Shown piece after piece: positions 1-9,900 of a stretch of DNA of 64,000 bases. Position numbers and translations under genes: made by a program. The notes under the pieces were generated by a model. The model saw only the letters and a program-made list of their open reading frames with translations, was not told the origin of the DNA and searched no databases. This DNA comes from Parietichytrium sp. I65-24A (Eukaryota; Sar; Bigyra; Thraustochytrida; Thraustochytriidae), in the NCBI GenBank assembly GCA_012862575.1, contig BLSF01000054.1, positions 62,001 through 126,000 on the forward strand, in the 5' to 3' direction. The stretch's first letter is position 1; each line of letters begins with the position of its first letter.

Positions 1-1979
1 AAGGTCGCCGAAGCAGAGTCGCCGTCGATGCGGAACGCGCTGACCTCTGCCGAGTCGGACTTGATCATCAGCACGTTGAGCCCATCGTGGATCGTTGCGC
101 CCCGTCGTAGAACCGCCGGCGCCGCCACGTCCAGCTCGCCGCTCTCAGCGGTCTGCGAGAGCACAGCCTTTCCCACTCGAATGGTGTCCCTGACGACGAG
201 GTTGCCCCCGATCCCCACGCCACCGCCGACGACCAGGGCGCCCGACTCCACGGACTCGGACTGCTCTTGGCTCGCGAGGGCGAGGGGCCCGGCTATGGCT
301 GCGCTGCCAGCCAGGTCAGTGCGCCCAGCAACCCGAAGAGTGCCCGTCCCTTCCACGACCAGGTCGGAGTCGATGGCCGTGATGCCTTTGGTCGCCGATA
401 TGGCGCTCTTGGAGAGTATGGCGGCGTTCACGAGTATTTCCGACTTTGCCGGGTCGACGCGCAAGGCGGCGGGTTCCTGTGCTTGCCCTTGTCCTTGCCC
501 TTGTCCTTGTCCTTGCCCCTGTTTGTTCGTCCTGACTTCCAAGACCCCCGCGCCGTCGAGTATCATGTCGCCGGCCACGGAGACAGCGCCGCTGACGACG
601 TGCAAAGTGCCCTGGGCGGCGCTGAGCTTGCCCGCCACGGCCAGCGCGCCGGCGCCGGTCAGGTTGAGATCGCCGCCTCGTACGGCGAGGCCGGCCGCAA
701 AGTCCGCGACGCCGGCGACGCGGAGCTCCTTGGCGACTTGCACGCTGTCCGCGAACTCGGCGCCGGCTGCGACGGAGAGCGCGCCGCCTTCGACTCGCAG
801 GTCGCCTTTGCCGATCCTCAGCGGGCCGTCCTCCAGCAGCAGCGGGCCTCCCGCGACGCTGAGTCCCGCTGCGCCGCGCACGCTGACCGCTGCCGAGAAG
901 TTGGCCTGCGCCGCCACCGCGAGCCCTCCGCCGGCGACCACGCTTCCCCGCGCGAGCACCAGGTCGCCGCCGCCCTCCAGCCTCAGCCCGCCTTCGCCGG
1001 CCACCCTGACGCCGTCGCGCGTGCCCACCTCCAGCGCGGCGGCGGTCAGCGTGGCCCTGGTCCGCGCACCCTGGTCGTCCGCGGCCGCCACGCCCAGCTC
1101 CAGCCGCGCGGCGACCCTGCCCGGCGCGGCCGCGCCCTCCACCAGCGATGTCACGCGTGTGAGCGTGGCGAACCCGGCGCCGTCGAACCCGGCCGCGTCC
1201 ACGCTGCCCAGCACGTCGTCCCGCGCCACGATCTGCGGCGCGTACGCGCTGGGTCCGCGCGCCCTGTGCAGCGCCACGCGCGCACCCCCCGCCGTCGATC
1301 CCGTCCCCGTCCCAGTCCCAGTCCCAATCCGCGCCACCACGACCGCGCCGTCCGCGTCCACGCGCACCGCGCGCGCCGGCGCCGCCGCGCTGACCTGCAC
1401 GCTCGCCTCGCGGGGGTCCTCAGCGCGTACCCCGCGTTTCGGGTCTGCCGCGCCGCCCCCGAACACGATCCCCAGCGCGCCCTCCTCGCGCGCGTCCAGC
1501 ACCAGGCTGGCCCATCTCCCATTGTTGTTGTTGTCGTTCTTGTCCTCGCTGACCTGGGCCAGGCGCAGCGCCGCGCACACCCCGGCGGCGGGCGCGGACC
1601 CCTGCGCGGACCCCGAGAGCTGGAGCACGGCGGGGCGGTCCGCGGCGGCGACGAGGACGTCCGCGGGCGCGTCCGCGGGAGAGGGGGCGTCCGCGCCCAC
1701 GGCGATGCGCCCCGTGTGGGAGAGGCGCAGCACGCGCGAGGACGGGCCGTCCCCGCCAACCATGAAAGACAGCTCGCGGTCCGCGGGGACGTGCGCGATG
1801 GCCGCCGCGCACGCGTCCCGAGCGTCGTGGAACTTGATGGTGCGCGCAGAGGTGTCCGCGGCCTCCGAGCGGAGCACGAAAGAGCACGGCTCGCGGTCGT
1901 CCTTCAGGCACCAGCCCACAGCGGACACCGTGGCGTACGCGGACGCCGCCGCCGCGCACCACACCACAGAAATGCGCAT
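1..1979 (-). CDS. Secreted repeat protein, beta-solenoid / tail-fibre-like (3' end outside window)
   Basis: An open frame runs from an ATG at 1979 to the window edge with no stop, about 659 codons. It begins with a short hydrophobic Ala-rich segment (MRISVVWCAAAASAYA) that looks like a signal peptide. An early unit, HTGRIAVGADAPSP, has the shape of the G-x-x-GIGT-x-P repeat found in tail-fibre and endosialidase-chaperone-type proteins. The remainder is a run of short units of the form V-x-G-x-L-x-V-x-G, including GALVVGGGVGIGGNLVV near the C-terminal part seen. Such repeats normally fold as beta-helices or beta-prisms in surface adhesins and fibres. Two low-complexity runs, (GT)n and (GQ)n, come from microsatellites at about 1305-1330 and 480-520. 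GC content is very high. A long open frame on the opposite strand (28-2076) is a composition shadow. Secretion and the repeat class are fairly clear; the function and the C-terminal domain are unknown. Confidence 0.75.
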   Translation of the reverse strand, partial: MRISVVWCAAAASAYATVSAVGWCLKDDREPCSFVLRSEAADTSARTIKFHDARDACAAAIAHVPADRELSFMVGGDGPSSRVLRLSHTGRIAVGADAPSPADAPADVLVAAADRPAVLQLSGSAQGSAPAAGVCAALRLAQVSEDKNDNNNNGRWASLVLDAREEGALGIVFGGGAADPKRGVRAEDPREASVQVSAAAPARAVRVDADGAVVVARIGTGTGTGTGSTAGGARVALHRARGPSAYAPQIVARDDVLGSVDAAGFDGAGFATLTRVTSLVEGAAAPGRVAARLELGVAAADDQGARTRATLTAAALEVGTRDGVRVAGEGGLRLEGGGDLVLARGSVVAGGGLAVAAQANFSAAVSVRGAAGLSVAGGPLLLEDGPLRIGKGDLRVEGGALSVAAGAEFADSVQVAKELRVAGVADFAAGLAVRGGDLNLTGAGALAVAGKLSAAQGTLHVVSGAVSVAGDMILDGAGVLEVRTNKQGQGQGQGQGQGQAQEPAALRVDPAKSEILVNAAILSKSAISATKGITAIDSDLVVEGTGTLRVAGRTDLAGSAAIAGPLALASQEQSESVESGALVVGGGVGIGGNLVVRDTIRVGKAVLSQTAESGELDVAAPAVLRRGATIHDGLNVLMIKSDSAEVSAFRIDGDSASAT

Positions 1980-2696
1980 CGTTCCCGGAACGACGCCAGA
2001 AACGAATGCGGAACGTTCCCGGGAAATGTGTCGCTGTCCGTGTATGTCCGTGTATGTCCGTGTTCAGGTTGTCTAACAACACAAAAACAGGCGAAACGAA
2101 ACCACCACTCTCGCGGACAGAGTGTTATCGGAATTGTGTCTTGAAAAGACGTTACAACCGTGTGTGTATGTGTGTTGCTAACGATGCGTATGTATCCGTA
2201 ACGTCCCAGGGGTACGCGGACGCTGACCAGCAGTAATTAATTAGGTTAGGAATTACGACGACATTTCGTATCTTCGCCGCACAGTAGAAGTAAACTACTG
2301 AATACTTTAATGAAGACGGTTAGACCCGGTGGCTACTCGTAATGAACACGTAAGTACTCTTACATGCTTCAGAGTGTGCGAGCCTCCTTCCTTTCTTGAC
2401 TTTCTTGACTTTCTTGACACTGACATCTACGCGCGAGTCTTACCGGAGCAGTTGGATATACGGGTTGCAGTCGCCACCATCATGATAAAGGCGGCAAGAA
2501 TGTTCAAGTGCGGATCGCCGCGTGGACGAGGTTTCATACGCATTTATCGTTTATTGTTTATTTATTGTTTTATTGCCACCGTGCTGTTGATTTAGTCCGA
2601 GTCCGGGTCATCGTCCGAATTCTGAGCTCTGCTATACATTCCGAATAAATCTTTAACAGTAAGCAAAAAGTGAGTGAACAGCCAAGCAAACTATCA

Positions 2697-2730
<34 letters not shown>

Positions 2731-2786
2731 CATAGATAGATAGATAGATAGATTGATTGATTGATTGATTGATAGAAAACAGGGCG
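1980..2786. other. Spacer with compound tetranucleotide microsatellite
   Basis: No gene is supported. It holds the 5' flank of the solenoid-like gene and the 3' flank of the next minus-strand gene. A compound tetranucleotide repeat lies at 2696-2773. Confidence 0.7.
2696..2773. repeat. Compound microsatellite (AAAG)n-(GATA)n-(GATT)n
   Basis: Three tetranucleotide tracts abut: about eight AAAG units, then about six GATA units, then about six GATT units. It ends 14 bp beyond the stop codon of the secreted lectin-like gene, so it probably lies in that gene's 3' UTR. Confidence 0.95.
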
Positions 2787-5700
2787 TCACTCACTCCGCT
2801 TCCCCCTCGCTCTCTTTCTGGGCAGAGCTTCCAAGTCAAAGTCGAACGTCATGGACTCCTCGCCTGATTCCCACACCCAGTACGCGTTTGTGGCCGCCAT
2901 CAACTCGGTTGATTCCGTGGCCCACGGTTCTTCCAGCGGGTGGGTGAGCTGGAACGTTCCTGCGGTATGGTCCTCGAACATGGACGGGTCCGCACTCGTG
3001 GCGGCATCAAAGTAGAACTTGTACCTCGGAGGGGCCGCGCCTGCGAGGAGCACCGGCATCAACCCGTCCGTGACGAATGACGTCCCGCACTTGTCGATGA
3101 AAGCAATAAACCCTGCGTGATCCCCCCCTTTGTCGACGCACGTGAACCGCAATTTCGTGATGCCCGATCCAAGCGCAATAGTGGTTTCCAACGGCGTTCT
3201 CCAATCGCTAACCGTCTCAGAGCTCTGCAGTGCGGACCCTGAGAACGTCTCAAAGGTCAGCTCGTCATCGCAATGCGCTCGCACCTTAAGCTCCGAGCAT
3301 TGGGGCTCGAATGTGTACCCGAACATGATGGTGTTGCTGGCTTGCCCATCCCATACCCACTTGGCCCCTGACTGATCCATGTCCCCCATCGTTCCCCAGA
3401 CCCCATCAGAAGCATTGTTGTACACCATTGCATCCTTTTCAAGATTGGAGGCCTCAGCGTCGATGAAGAACTGCTCCTTTGGCGTGCTCACCGCCTTGGT
3501 GTCCACAACTTGCATCGGCATTTGAGTTGCCGAGTAGTGCCCGCATTGCTCCACTTGGCCAATAAACCCTCCGGCACCACCTTTGTTCGAGCAGTTGAAA
3601 GACAGCTTGACCGCATCACTACCAAGCACAACAGCGGCGTTGGCGGCCTCGTGCCAGTCGAGCATCAAACTACTAGAGACTAAGCGTTGTCCGGAGTACG
3701 AAGACATCGATACCTCGTTGTCGCAGTGGACAGCAACTTTTGCCCATGTGCATTTTGGACTGAAATTGAAGCCAAAGTTCACCACATTGTTATCGTCGTT
3801 ACTCCAGACGATGTTGGTTGCTTCTGGGCTCGAAGTCATGCTCTCGTAGAACCCAGGTTTCTCATACGTCATGTCACCATACCCTACGGAGCCCGAGTTA
3901 ATATACCACTGGTTGGAAGGGGCGCCGGCGTACCCATTGTTCGACGACACACCCGACTCAGTGACGTAGGTGGTCCCACACATGTGTACCTTGGCAGCAA
4001 AGGTGTATTCGTTCAAGCACCTGATGTTGACTCTGGTCTGGTGGCCGATCGGGACTGTGCGCCTGAAGGTGTCCAGTGCAACACTCCCTGAGAGACTAAC
4101 TCTGTCGACGAGATTCTCGCCTTCGAAAGCCTCAAAGAGTAGATCAAAGCAAGCTGTTGAGACGACGGTGGCGGTCTCGCATGCCACGGTAGATTCCCGG
4201 ATCGTGACATGGGAAAGCTCTTCCCCGTTGATGAAAACTTGAACGCCATTTAGGCGCTCTGAACAACAGTCGCCTCTATTATAGATTACGGCGCGCTCGA
4301 CTTTGATTGGCTTTGAGTCGACGTATGACCCGAAACTCGCCCCCCACCAGGGGTTTGCCTCTAGATTGGTGTGGGAGCACGAGCCGTGGGCGTAGTTTGC
4401 GTCAACCGCTCCATCGATAGCGAGCGAGGCATGCGCACTTTCGTAGGTCGAACTTTGGGACGGGGCAAACAACTTGATCTGGCGGCCTTGAGTGTCAAAC
4501 AGTTCAACTTCGCACAGTGAGAGATACTCGGTTTTTGGGAGCGAGATGCGCACCATCGAGTGCTTGATCATGCTTGACGCTGTGTAGTTTGCTGTCCAAG
4601 CAACTTCCTCTTTCAGCTGCGAAGGATGTGAGACGATTGCGCTTGCCACACTAGCAACGTCTCGAGAAACTTCGCCAAGCGTTGTGTAGAGTGGGATCAT
4701 GGTTCCTGCATCGCAGTACTCCTTGGTCTCCGTACACTTTAAAGGACAGTTGCCGCAATAGCAGTCGAGAGCAAGTTCTGCAACCGGGGTGAATGGGTCG
4801 GCCGTGTCGAGCGAAGCAAACATGACCTCGACGAGCTGAGAGATTTGGCCATCGCAAAAGCCGATTTCTTTAAGAGCCTGCAAAGTCTGAAAGGCGGCGC
4901 ATCTCACAGCGTATTCGTCTATTCCGTTCAAACCGATGATAGTTTTCAAGCTTTTTGGAAGAGATTCGCTTGCGACAGTGTGGATTGCGCGTAGTCCAAC
5001 CAGCCCGCCCGCGCCGGTTCCGCACCACGGCAGATTTCCTGCAGTGCCCACGCAGGTGGCAGCTTTGGCGGCCGCAGAGATGGAGCTTTTAAATGCCTGT
5101 CTGACCAGGGGGGCCGAGCAGTATGCGGACTTTGACGTGTCATAAGTGGTTCGAATATCGTAGCTGGTAGTCGAGGAAACTCGTTCCAAAATCTTCTGAC
5201 CTAGCCACTCGAGGTCGCTCGCGAACTGAGAGTTGTAGTACTGCTTGAGCGAGCCAAATCCTGTCAAAAGTTGCGCCCATTGAATACTGTCCCCGACCTC
5301 CAAAGCCTCAAAAAGTTTTTCAATGGGCGCACCAGGATCGACGGTCCAGGCTGCCCTGTCCACCTTGCTGCTTGAGTCTATGCCAACGTTTAGCCTGACA
5401 AGCAGCCAAGCTGTGACCAGTTGCGCCTCGATGTCGTAGGCTGACTTGCCAATCTCGCTGTGCGCAGTGTCTATCGCGTCGCGAACCAGCTCTGCGCTCG
5501 TTAAGAACGCCTTCCACGTTGCGGAACTGTCGATCATTCTCCACCTGTAAAAGTCGGCAGCATCGCCGACAGCGCCCCATCGAGACTCGATCCACTCCGA
5601 GGCCTTCTCGAAGCTCGCCTCCGAGCTTGCAACGACGGCGCCTTCCTGAACCATCTGCGCTTTCGGGCTTCTCCGCAGCTCACTTCTCAGCTCACCTCTC

Positions 5701-5795
5701 AGTTCAGCGTGTCCTCTCGCGGCCAACGACACATTCGCACACAAAACCAGCGCAGCCACGACCAGGAGCGCCGCTTGGCCGCCCATCCTTTTCAT
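2787..5795 (-). CDS. Secreted F-type-lectin-like multi-module protein A
   Basis: A 1002-residue protein starting at ATG 5795 with a clear signal peptide (hydrophobic core LLVVAALVLCANVSLA). Residues about 40-400 form a helical, Cys-containing domain that is conserved in the next gene (shared pattern DLEWLG, then CSA, then LPWCGT, then CxCGxC). Residues about 413-545 look like a fucolectin/F5-8 type C domain: SLAIDG, a CSHT motif, NPWW and YNRGDCC match the usual FTP-domain landmarks. The rest holds about three repeats of a beta-sandwich-like module: W-VW, then FGYTFEPQC, then CDDELTFETFSG, then DW, then KLRFTC-x3-GG-x2-AGFIA. Known families with the last pattern are galactose-binding-like. 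The protein ends part-way through a module with a basic tail. It lies in tandem with its paralogue upstream. I infer a sugar-binding extracellular or matrix protein; the ligand is unknown. Confidence 0.85.
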   Translation of the reverse strand: MKRMGGQAALLVVAALVLCANVSLAARGHAELRGELRSELRRSPKAQMVQEGAVVASSEASFEKASEWIESRWGAVGDAADFYRWRMIDSSATWKAFLTSAELVRDAIDTAHSEIGKSAYDIEAQLVTAWLLVRLNVGIDSSSKVDRAAWTVDPGAPIEKLFEALEVGDSIQWAQLLTGFGSLKQYYNSQFASDLEWLGQKILERVSSTTSYDIRTTYDTSKSAYCSAPLVRQAFKSSISAAAKAATCVGTAGNLPWCGTGAGGLVGLRAIHTVASESLPKSLKTIIGLNGIDEYAVRCAAFQTLQALKEIGFCDGQISQLVEVMFASLDTADPFTPVAELALDCYCGNCPLKCTETKEYCDAGTMIPLYTTLGEVSRDVASVASAIVSHPSQLKEEVAWTANYTASSMIKHSMVRISLPKTEYLSLCEVELFDTQGRQIKLFAPSQSSTYESAHASLAIDGAVDANYAHGSCSHTNLEANPWWGASFGSYVDSKPIKVERAVIYNRGDCCSERLNGVQVFINGEELSHVTIRESTVACETATVVSTACFDLLFEAFEGENLVDRVSLSGSVALDTFRRTVPIGHQTRVNIRCLNEYTFAAKVHMCGTTYVTESGVSSNNGYAGAPSNQWYINSGSVGYGDMTYEKPGFYESMTSSPEATNIVWSNDDNNVVNFGFNFSPKCTWAKVAVHCDNEVSMSSYSGQRLVSSSLMLDWHEAANAAVVLGSDAVKLSFNCSNKGGAGGFIGQVEQCGHYSATQMPMQVVDTKAVSTPKEQFFIDAEASNLEKDAMVYNNASDGVWGTMGDMDQSGAKWVWDGQASNTIMFGYTFEPQCSELKVRAHCDDELTFETFSGSALQSSETVSDWRTPLETTIALGSGITKLRFTCVDKGGDHAGFIAFIDKCGTSFVTDGLMPVLLAGAAPPRYKFYFDAATSADPSMFEDHTAGTFQLTHPLEEPWATESTELMAATNAYWVWESGEESMTFDFDLEALPRKRARGKRSE

Positions 5796-5810
5796 CTCCG
5801 TAGCTCAGCA

Positions 5811-5865
5811 GCACCCCACCTTCCGATAGGGTTCGTTTCCGCTGCACTTCGTGGCGGGCTTCACT
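5811..5865. repeat. Direct repeat copy A, adjacent to the start of paralogue A
   Basis: A block of about 55 bp starting GCACCCCACCTTCCGATAGG recurs, with a few substitutions and a short indel, at 6597-6648 in the same orientation. This copy lies within 16 bp of the start codon at 5795, so it belongs to the promoter or 5' UTR. Confidence 0.85.
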
Positions 5866-5981
5866 TGGTAGCTCAGCTCTTCTTTCTTCCCGGCAACGCA
5901 AGCCACGTTACGTAACGCGATCAAGCTCTTCTCCACACCTCCGCTTTCGCTTCTCTCTTCTGCTTCCCCGCGTTAGGTGTC

Positions 5982-6023
5982 TGCCATCGCCATCACCATC
6001 ACCATCACCATCACCATCGCCAT
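5982..6023. repeat. (CACCAT)n microsatellite
   Basis: About six tandem hexamers of CACCAT with CGCCAT variants at both ends. Non-coding context. Confidence 0.9.
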
Positions 6024-6343
6024 GATCATGGCCATGATAGTGATGAGGCATTGGCTGACCTTCCACTTGTTCAAGTTTGCCCAACCAAAATCTCAACTCT
6101 CATGCTAGGCCGCAGATGGATCTTTTCTCGAAAGCATCACGATCATGAGCATCATGATAATCATGATGCAATGCATGAGGAAGGAACGCCTAAATCTAAG
6201 CTTACTCTCAGTAGCTTACGCGCAGTACGCGAAGTGCATCTCTTCGATTATCCCATCGTAGTACTGAGTACACGCTCGGGATGATCGGCAATGAAAGATG
6301 GGAAAGGAATAGAGATACGAAGCTGCCGAGCCTCTGAGCCTTT

Positions 6344-6390
6344 TATGATGGTATGATGATATGATGATATGATGATATGATGATATGATG
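6344..6390. repeat. ATGAT/ATGATGAT microsatellite
   Basis: Tandem ATGATGAT units with small variations between two secreted-protein genes. Confidence 0.9.
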
Positions 6391-6596
6391 GCTCGACCCT
6401 CGCAGGCTTGCATCCGCCTCGAAACACGAAAAGCGTGCGTGTGGTCGGGTGCCGTGCTGGAAAGTATCAATCGAAGTCAAAACCAACGGGGGCTAGATCC
6501 CCGTGCTGAGAGAAAGTGGAAGAAAAGACACGAAAAGACCATAACAAGGGTACGAGTACTGAGCCGACTAGGTAGCTGTTTGTGCGTATTTGCTGG

Positions 6597-6648
6597 GCAC
6601 CCCACCTTCCGATAGGGTTTGTTTACGCTCTCACTTCGTGGCTTCACT
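6597..6648. repeat. Direct repeat copy B
   Basis: Second copy of the block at 5811-5865, in the same orientation. It lies about 310 bp beyond the stop of paralogue B and about 800 bp upstream of paralogue A. It could be the remnant of a promoter left by unequal exchange between the tandem genes. Confidence 0.8.
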
Positions 6649-6959
6649 GTTTGCTGGGTATGTCATGGAAGACTCCAACGAACAAGGAATCTCGCTCTCA
6701 GTCCTGCAAACTGACTATCCGTTCGCTCAGGAACGAACTTCAACTTTGAAGGAAGAGTTGGAAAGAAAGGGGAAACTGACAGTGAGCGAGTTTGGCGAGA
6801 AGGCAGAGGTGAAGAGGCCGAACTGCGATTGATTTGCGCATCTGTGAATTCCAGGGAGTTAAATTTGTAACGGCGCGATCTGAAGGACATTGAAGAGGCG
6901 GAATCGGGTATACGAAACCTCCTTGCTGGTAAAAAAATCTGTTGTATTTATGTGCGAAC

Positions 6960-9900
6960 TTAAAAATCGATAGCAAAGTTGATGTTGTTCCCGATCTGGT
7001 CATCCCAGACCCATTCTCCTCCATGCATGGCCCCAACGTATCCCGTGGTTGAATCGTACTCGGGAGAGTTGGCTGCTGTGTATTGGAGATCGTGTGGATG
7101 AAATCGTGACTGCTCATCGAAACCAGCAGATTCCGCACTTCTTGTGTCAATGTAGAACTGATATCTAGGCACTGTTTCTGTGTCGGGGTCATAAGCCGAC
7201 ACTTTGCTTCTCGTAGTTGTATGACGGCCGCAGTGATCAGCCATCGCGAAGAAGCCTGGAGTTCGTTTCTGGAAGTTGTAGCAACCAAAGGCTACTCGAG
7301 TGACTTTTGACGTATCCACGGTACCGCTGACTATCTTGGTGATGGTTCCTGTGTATTGGCTTGCTATAGTCTCGAGTTGCGTGTCCCCATTAAAATATAT
7401 TGCGCGAAACAGACCATTGCAATACGCAACATACTGCACCTTGGCACAGTCCAAATCATAGGCCAAGTCAAAGTCAATTGTGTTGGTGGTTGCAACCTGG
7501 TTGTCCCATATCCATGAAGCGCCAGTGGACTGCATAGTTTGCATCTTGGAAGCCCATGGGCCCTCCGTCACGGGAGTCACTTTCATAAACTCCGGCTTAA
7601 AGTTTGAGTCGGCAGCCCTGATGTAAAACGTTTCCTTCGGAGGTGTCTGCGTCGAGCCTACCACTGGGATAGTGCCGTCCGTTTTAAATCCCTGCCCGCA
7701 CTTGGCAATGTTTGCAATGAAGCCTGCAGAGCCGCCATTGTTTTTGCATTTGAAACGGAGTTTTGTAATTCCACTATTCAGGGAGACGGTGATGCTCAGT
7801 GGCTTGGACCAATCCGAACTCTGCTTGGAGGCCTTCAACTCTGACCCAGCATACGTCTCCATGGTCAGAACGTCGTCGCAGCTTGCCATGACGTTGAGGC
7901 TTGAACACTGTGCCTCGAAATCGTAGCCAAAAGTGATGGTGTTGCCAACCTGATTGTCCCACAACAGCTCCCCGTTCTGAATGAGAGGTTCATATGCCTT
8001 GCTCGTAGAAGCAAAATCAAGGTACGTCATTTTATCTGCGTGGATGTTGGACGCTGATTTATCGATGAAAAAGTTCCCAATAGGAGTGTTCTCAAAAGAC
8101 GTGTCAACGACTCGAATGGGATAAGCTGTGGACAATCTCCTGCCGCACCGGCGCAGCTCGCTCGCGAAGCCTCCCTTGAGAGCGCTGTTCGTACACTCGA
8201 AGCGCACTCTGGAGAGATCGTGTGTATCAGGGTGACCCCAAATATGAAATCCAGCGCCTGGAGTTGTGCTCGAGACACTAAAATCAACGACACTGCCATT
8301 ATCACTGTCGCTATACGTTTTCGCAAGAAGGTTGCCCTGGCAATGGCCAAAAATAAGTGCAACGTCGCATGATGGTTCAAAGCGGAAGCCAAAGTGCATG
8401 GTGTTAGAGCTCTGAGAGTCCCACACCCATTTTGCTCCATCCATCGCTGGAACATTGTTCCCCCAAGCTCCTTGACCAGCAGGAGTGAAAACCAAGTTGC
8501 CCTGGATGTTGGACTGAGGATTAATGTGCCACCTGTTGGCAGGTGCGTCGGCGGAGTCCACAAGCATAATGTCCGAACTAGTGGAATACTCGGAGCCGCA
8601 GATATCGACCTTTGCAATAAATCCTCCAACTCCTCCGAGATCTTTGCAGATCAGGTTGATCCTGGTCCTGTCGTTGATTTTCACTTTGCGCCTGAATGCT
8701 CGACTCCAGTCGGCGACATGCTGAACGCGATCCACGAGCGTCTTTCCTTCGTAGGCCTCGAAAATCAACTGGTTATCACAGTGGGCAACGACATTTGCGA
8801 CCTCACAACCAACCGTGGAAGTGTAGATATTGACCTTGGAGCTCGGGAGCTCTTGTCCGTTGATGAAAACCTTCGCTCCATCCAACCGACTGGAGCAACA
8901 GTCGCCTCTGTTGTATAGGACAGCTCGTCCGATTTCGATGGCCTTGGAGTCAATCTCCGGAGAGAAATGAGCTTTCCACCAGGGGTTTTTCTCCGATTGT
9001 GTGTGCATGCAATGTCCGTTGTTGTAGTTGGAGTCTAAAAATCCGTCGATAGCGAGCGAAGCAAAAGAGTTCTCGTAAGTGGAGCTTTGCGACGGCGCAA
9101 AGAGCTTGATCAGGCGCCCTTGAACATCATACAGCTCAACTTCGCACAAAGTAAGAAACTCAGTCTTGGCGAGCTTTACCTCGATCGAGGAGTATTTCAG
9201 CACCTCTTCTGATGGCGTAGGATTGGCGAGAGCAGTCTGTGCGGCCTGCAAAAGCCTATAATCGACAACCATTTCACTTGCAATCCGCACGATGTCCTGA
9301 AATGCTGACAACATGTCGCTCCTCAAAACCTCAAAGCCACTGCCCGTCGTGCACGTGTTGGACTGCTCGGCACAGCTAATGGGGCATTCGCCGCAAAAGC
9401 AGCTCGCAGCAAACCCGCATACTGGACTGACCGAATCAGCGCCCGAAGCGGACCATACGAGCTCGCTCATAGAAAAGATTGCATTATCGCAGATGCCTAT
9501 TGACTTGAGAGATTTCAAGACGGCATAACTTGCGCACGCGACTACACCTTTGGAGAGAGAATGTTCAGACATCAGCGATCGGACACTTGGAAGCATGGGG
9601 CTTAATACAACAGCATCCAGAATCTTGAGGCCCGCTGTGGATGTTCCGCACCATGGAAGGAGCCCGAATGTTGCCAAGCAGGTGGCTGTTTTGACAGCAA
9701 CTGAGCAGGAGTACTTGAGTGTCTCAGTAACGATTCGCGCGGAGCAGAACGCGGTTTTGTCGAACTTATAAAAGCTTTCAAGTGTGCACATTGCCTCGTC
9801 ATTCACCCGCTGAAGCATCTGTTTACCGAGCCACTCGAGGTCAGACTCATACCTCTCTGCGTAGTATGCCCCTGGGCTCGAGGAGCCCCAAAGCAACTTG

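Larger units (their letters stand above)
5796..6959. other. Spacer between tandem secreted paralogues, repeat-rich
   Basis: No gene is supported. It contains an imperfect direct repeat (5811-5865 and 6597-6648), a (CACCAT)n tract at 5982-6023 and an ATGAT-type tract at 6344-6390. Confidence 0.7.

Noticed and set aside
28-2076. 682- and 625-codon plus-strand open frames
   Set aside because: Ser/Pro/Ala/Arg-rich shadow of the minus-strand solenoid-like gene in very high GC sequence.
2696-2773. Tetranucleotide array considered as a transposon end or telomere-like tract
   Set aside because: Three different simple repeats abut with no target-site duplication or telomere unit; an ordinary compound microsatellite.
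5798-5880. tRNA-like GTAGCTCAGC segments
   Set aside because: Two D-arm-like strings occur, but no matching T-arm, anticodon arm or acceptor stem can be built.
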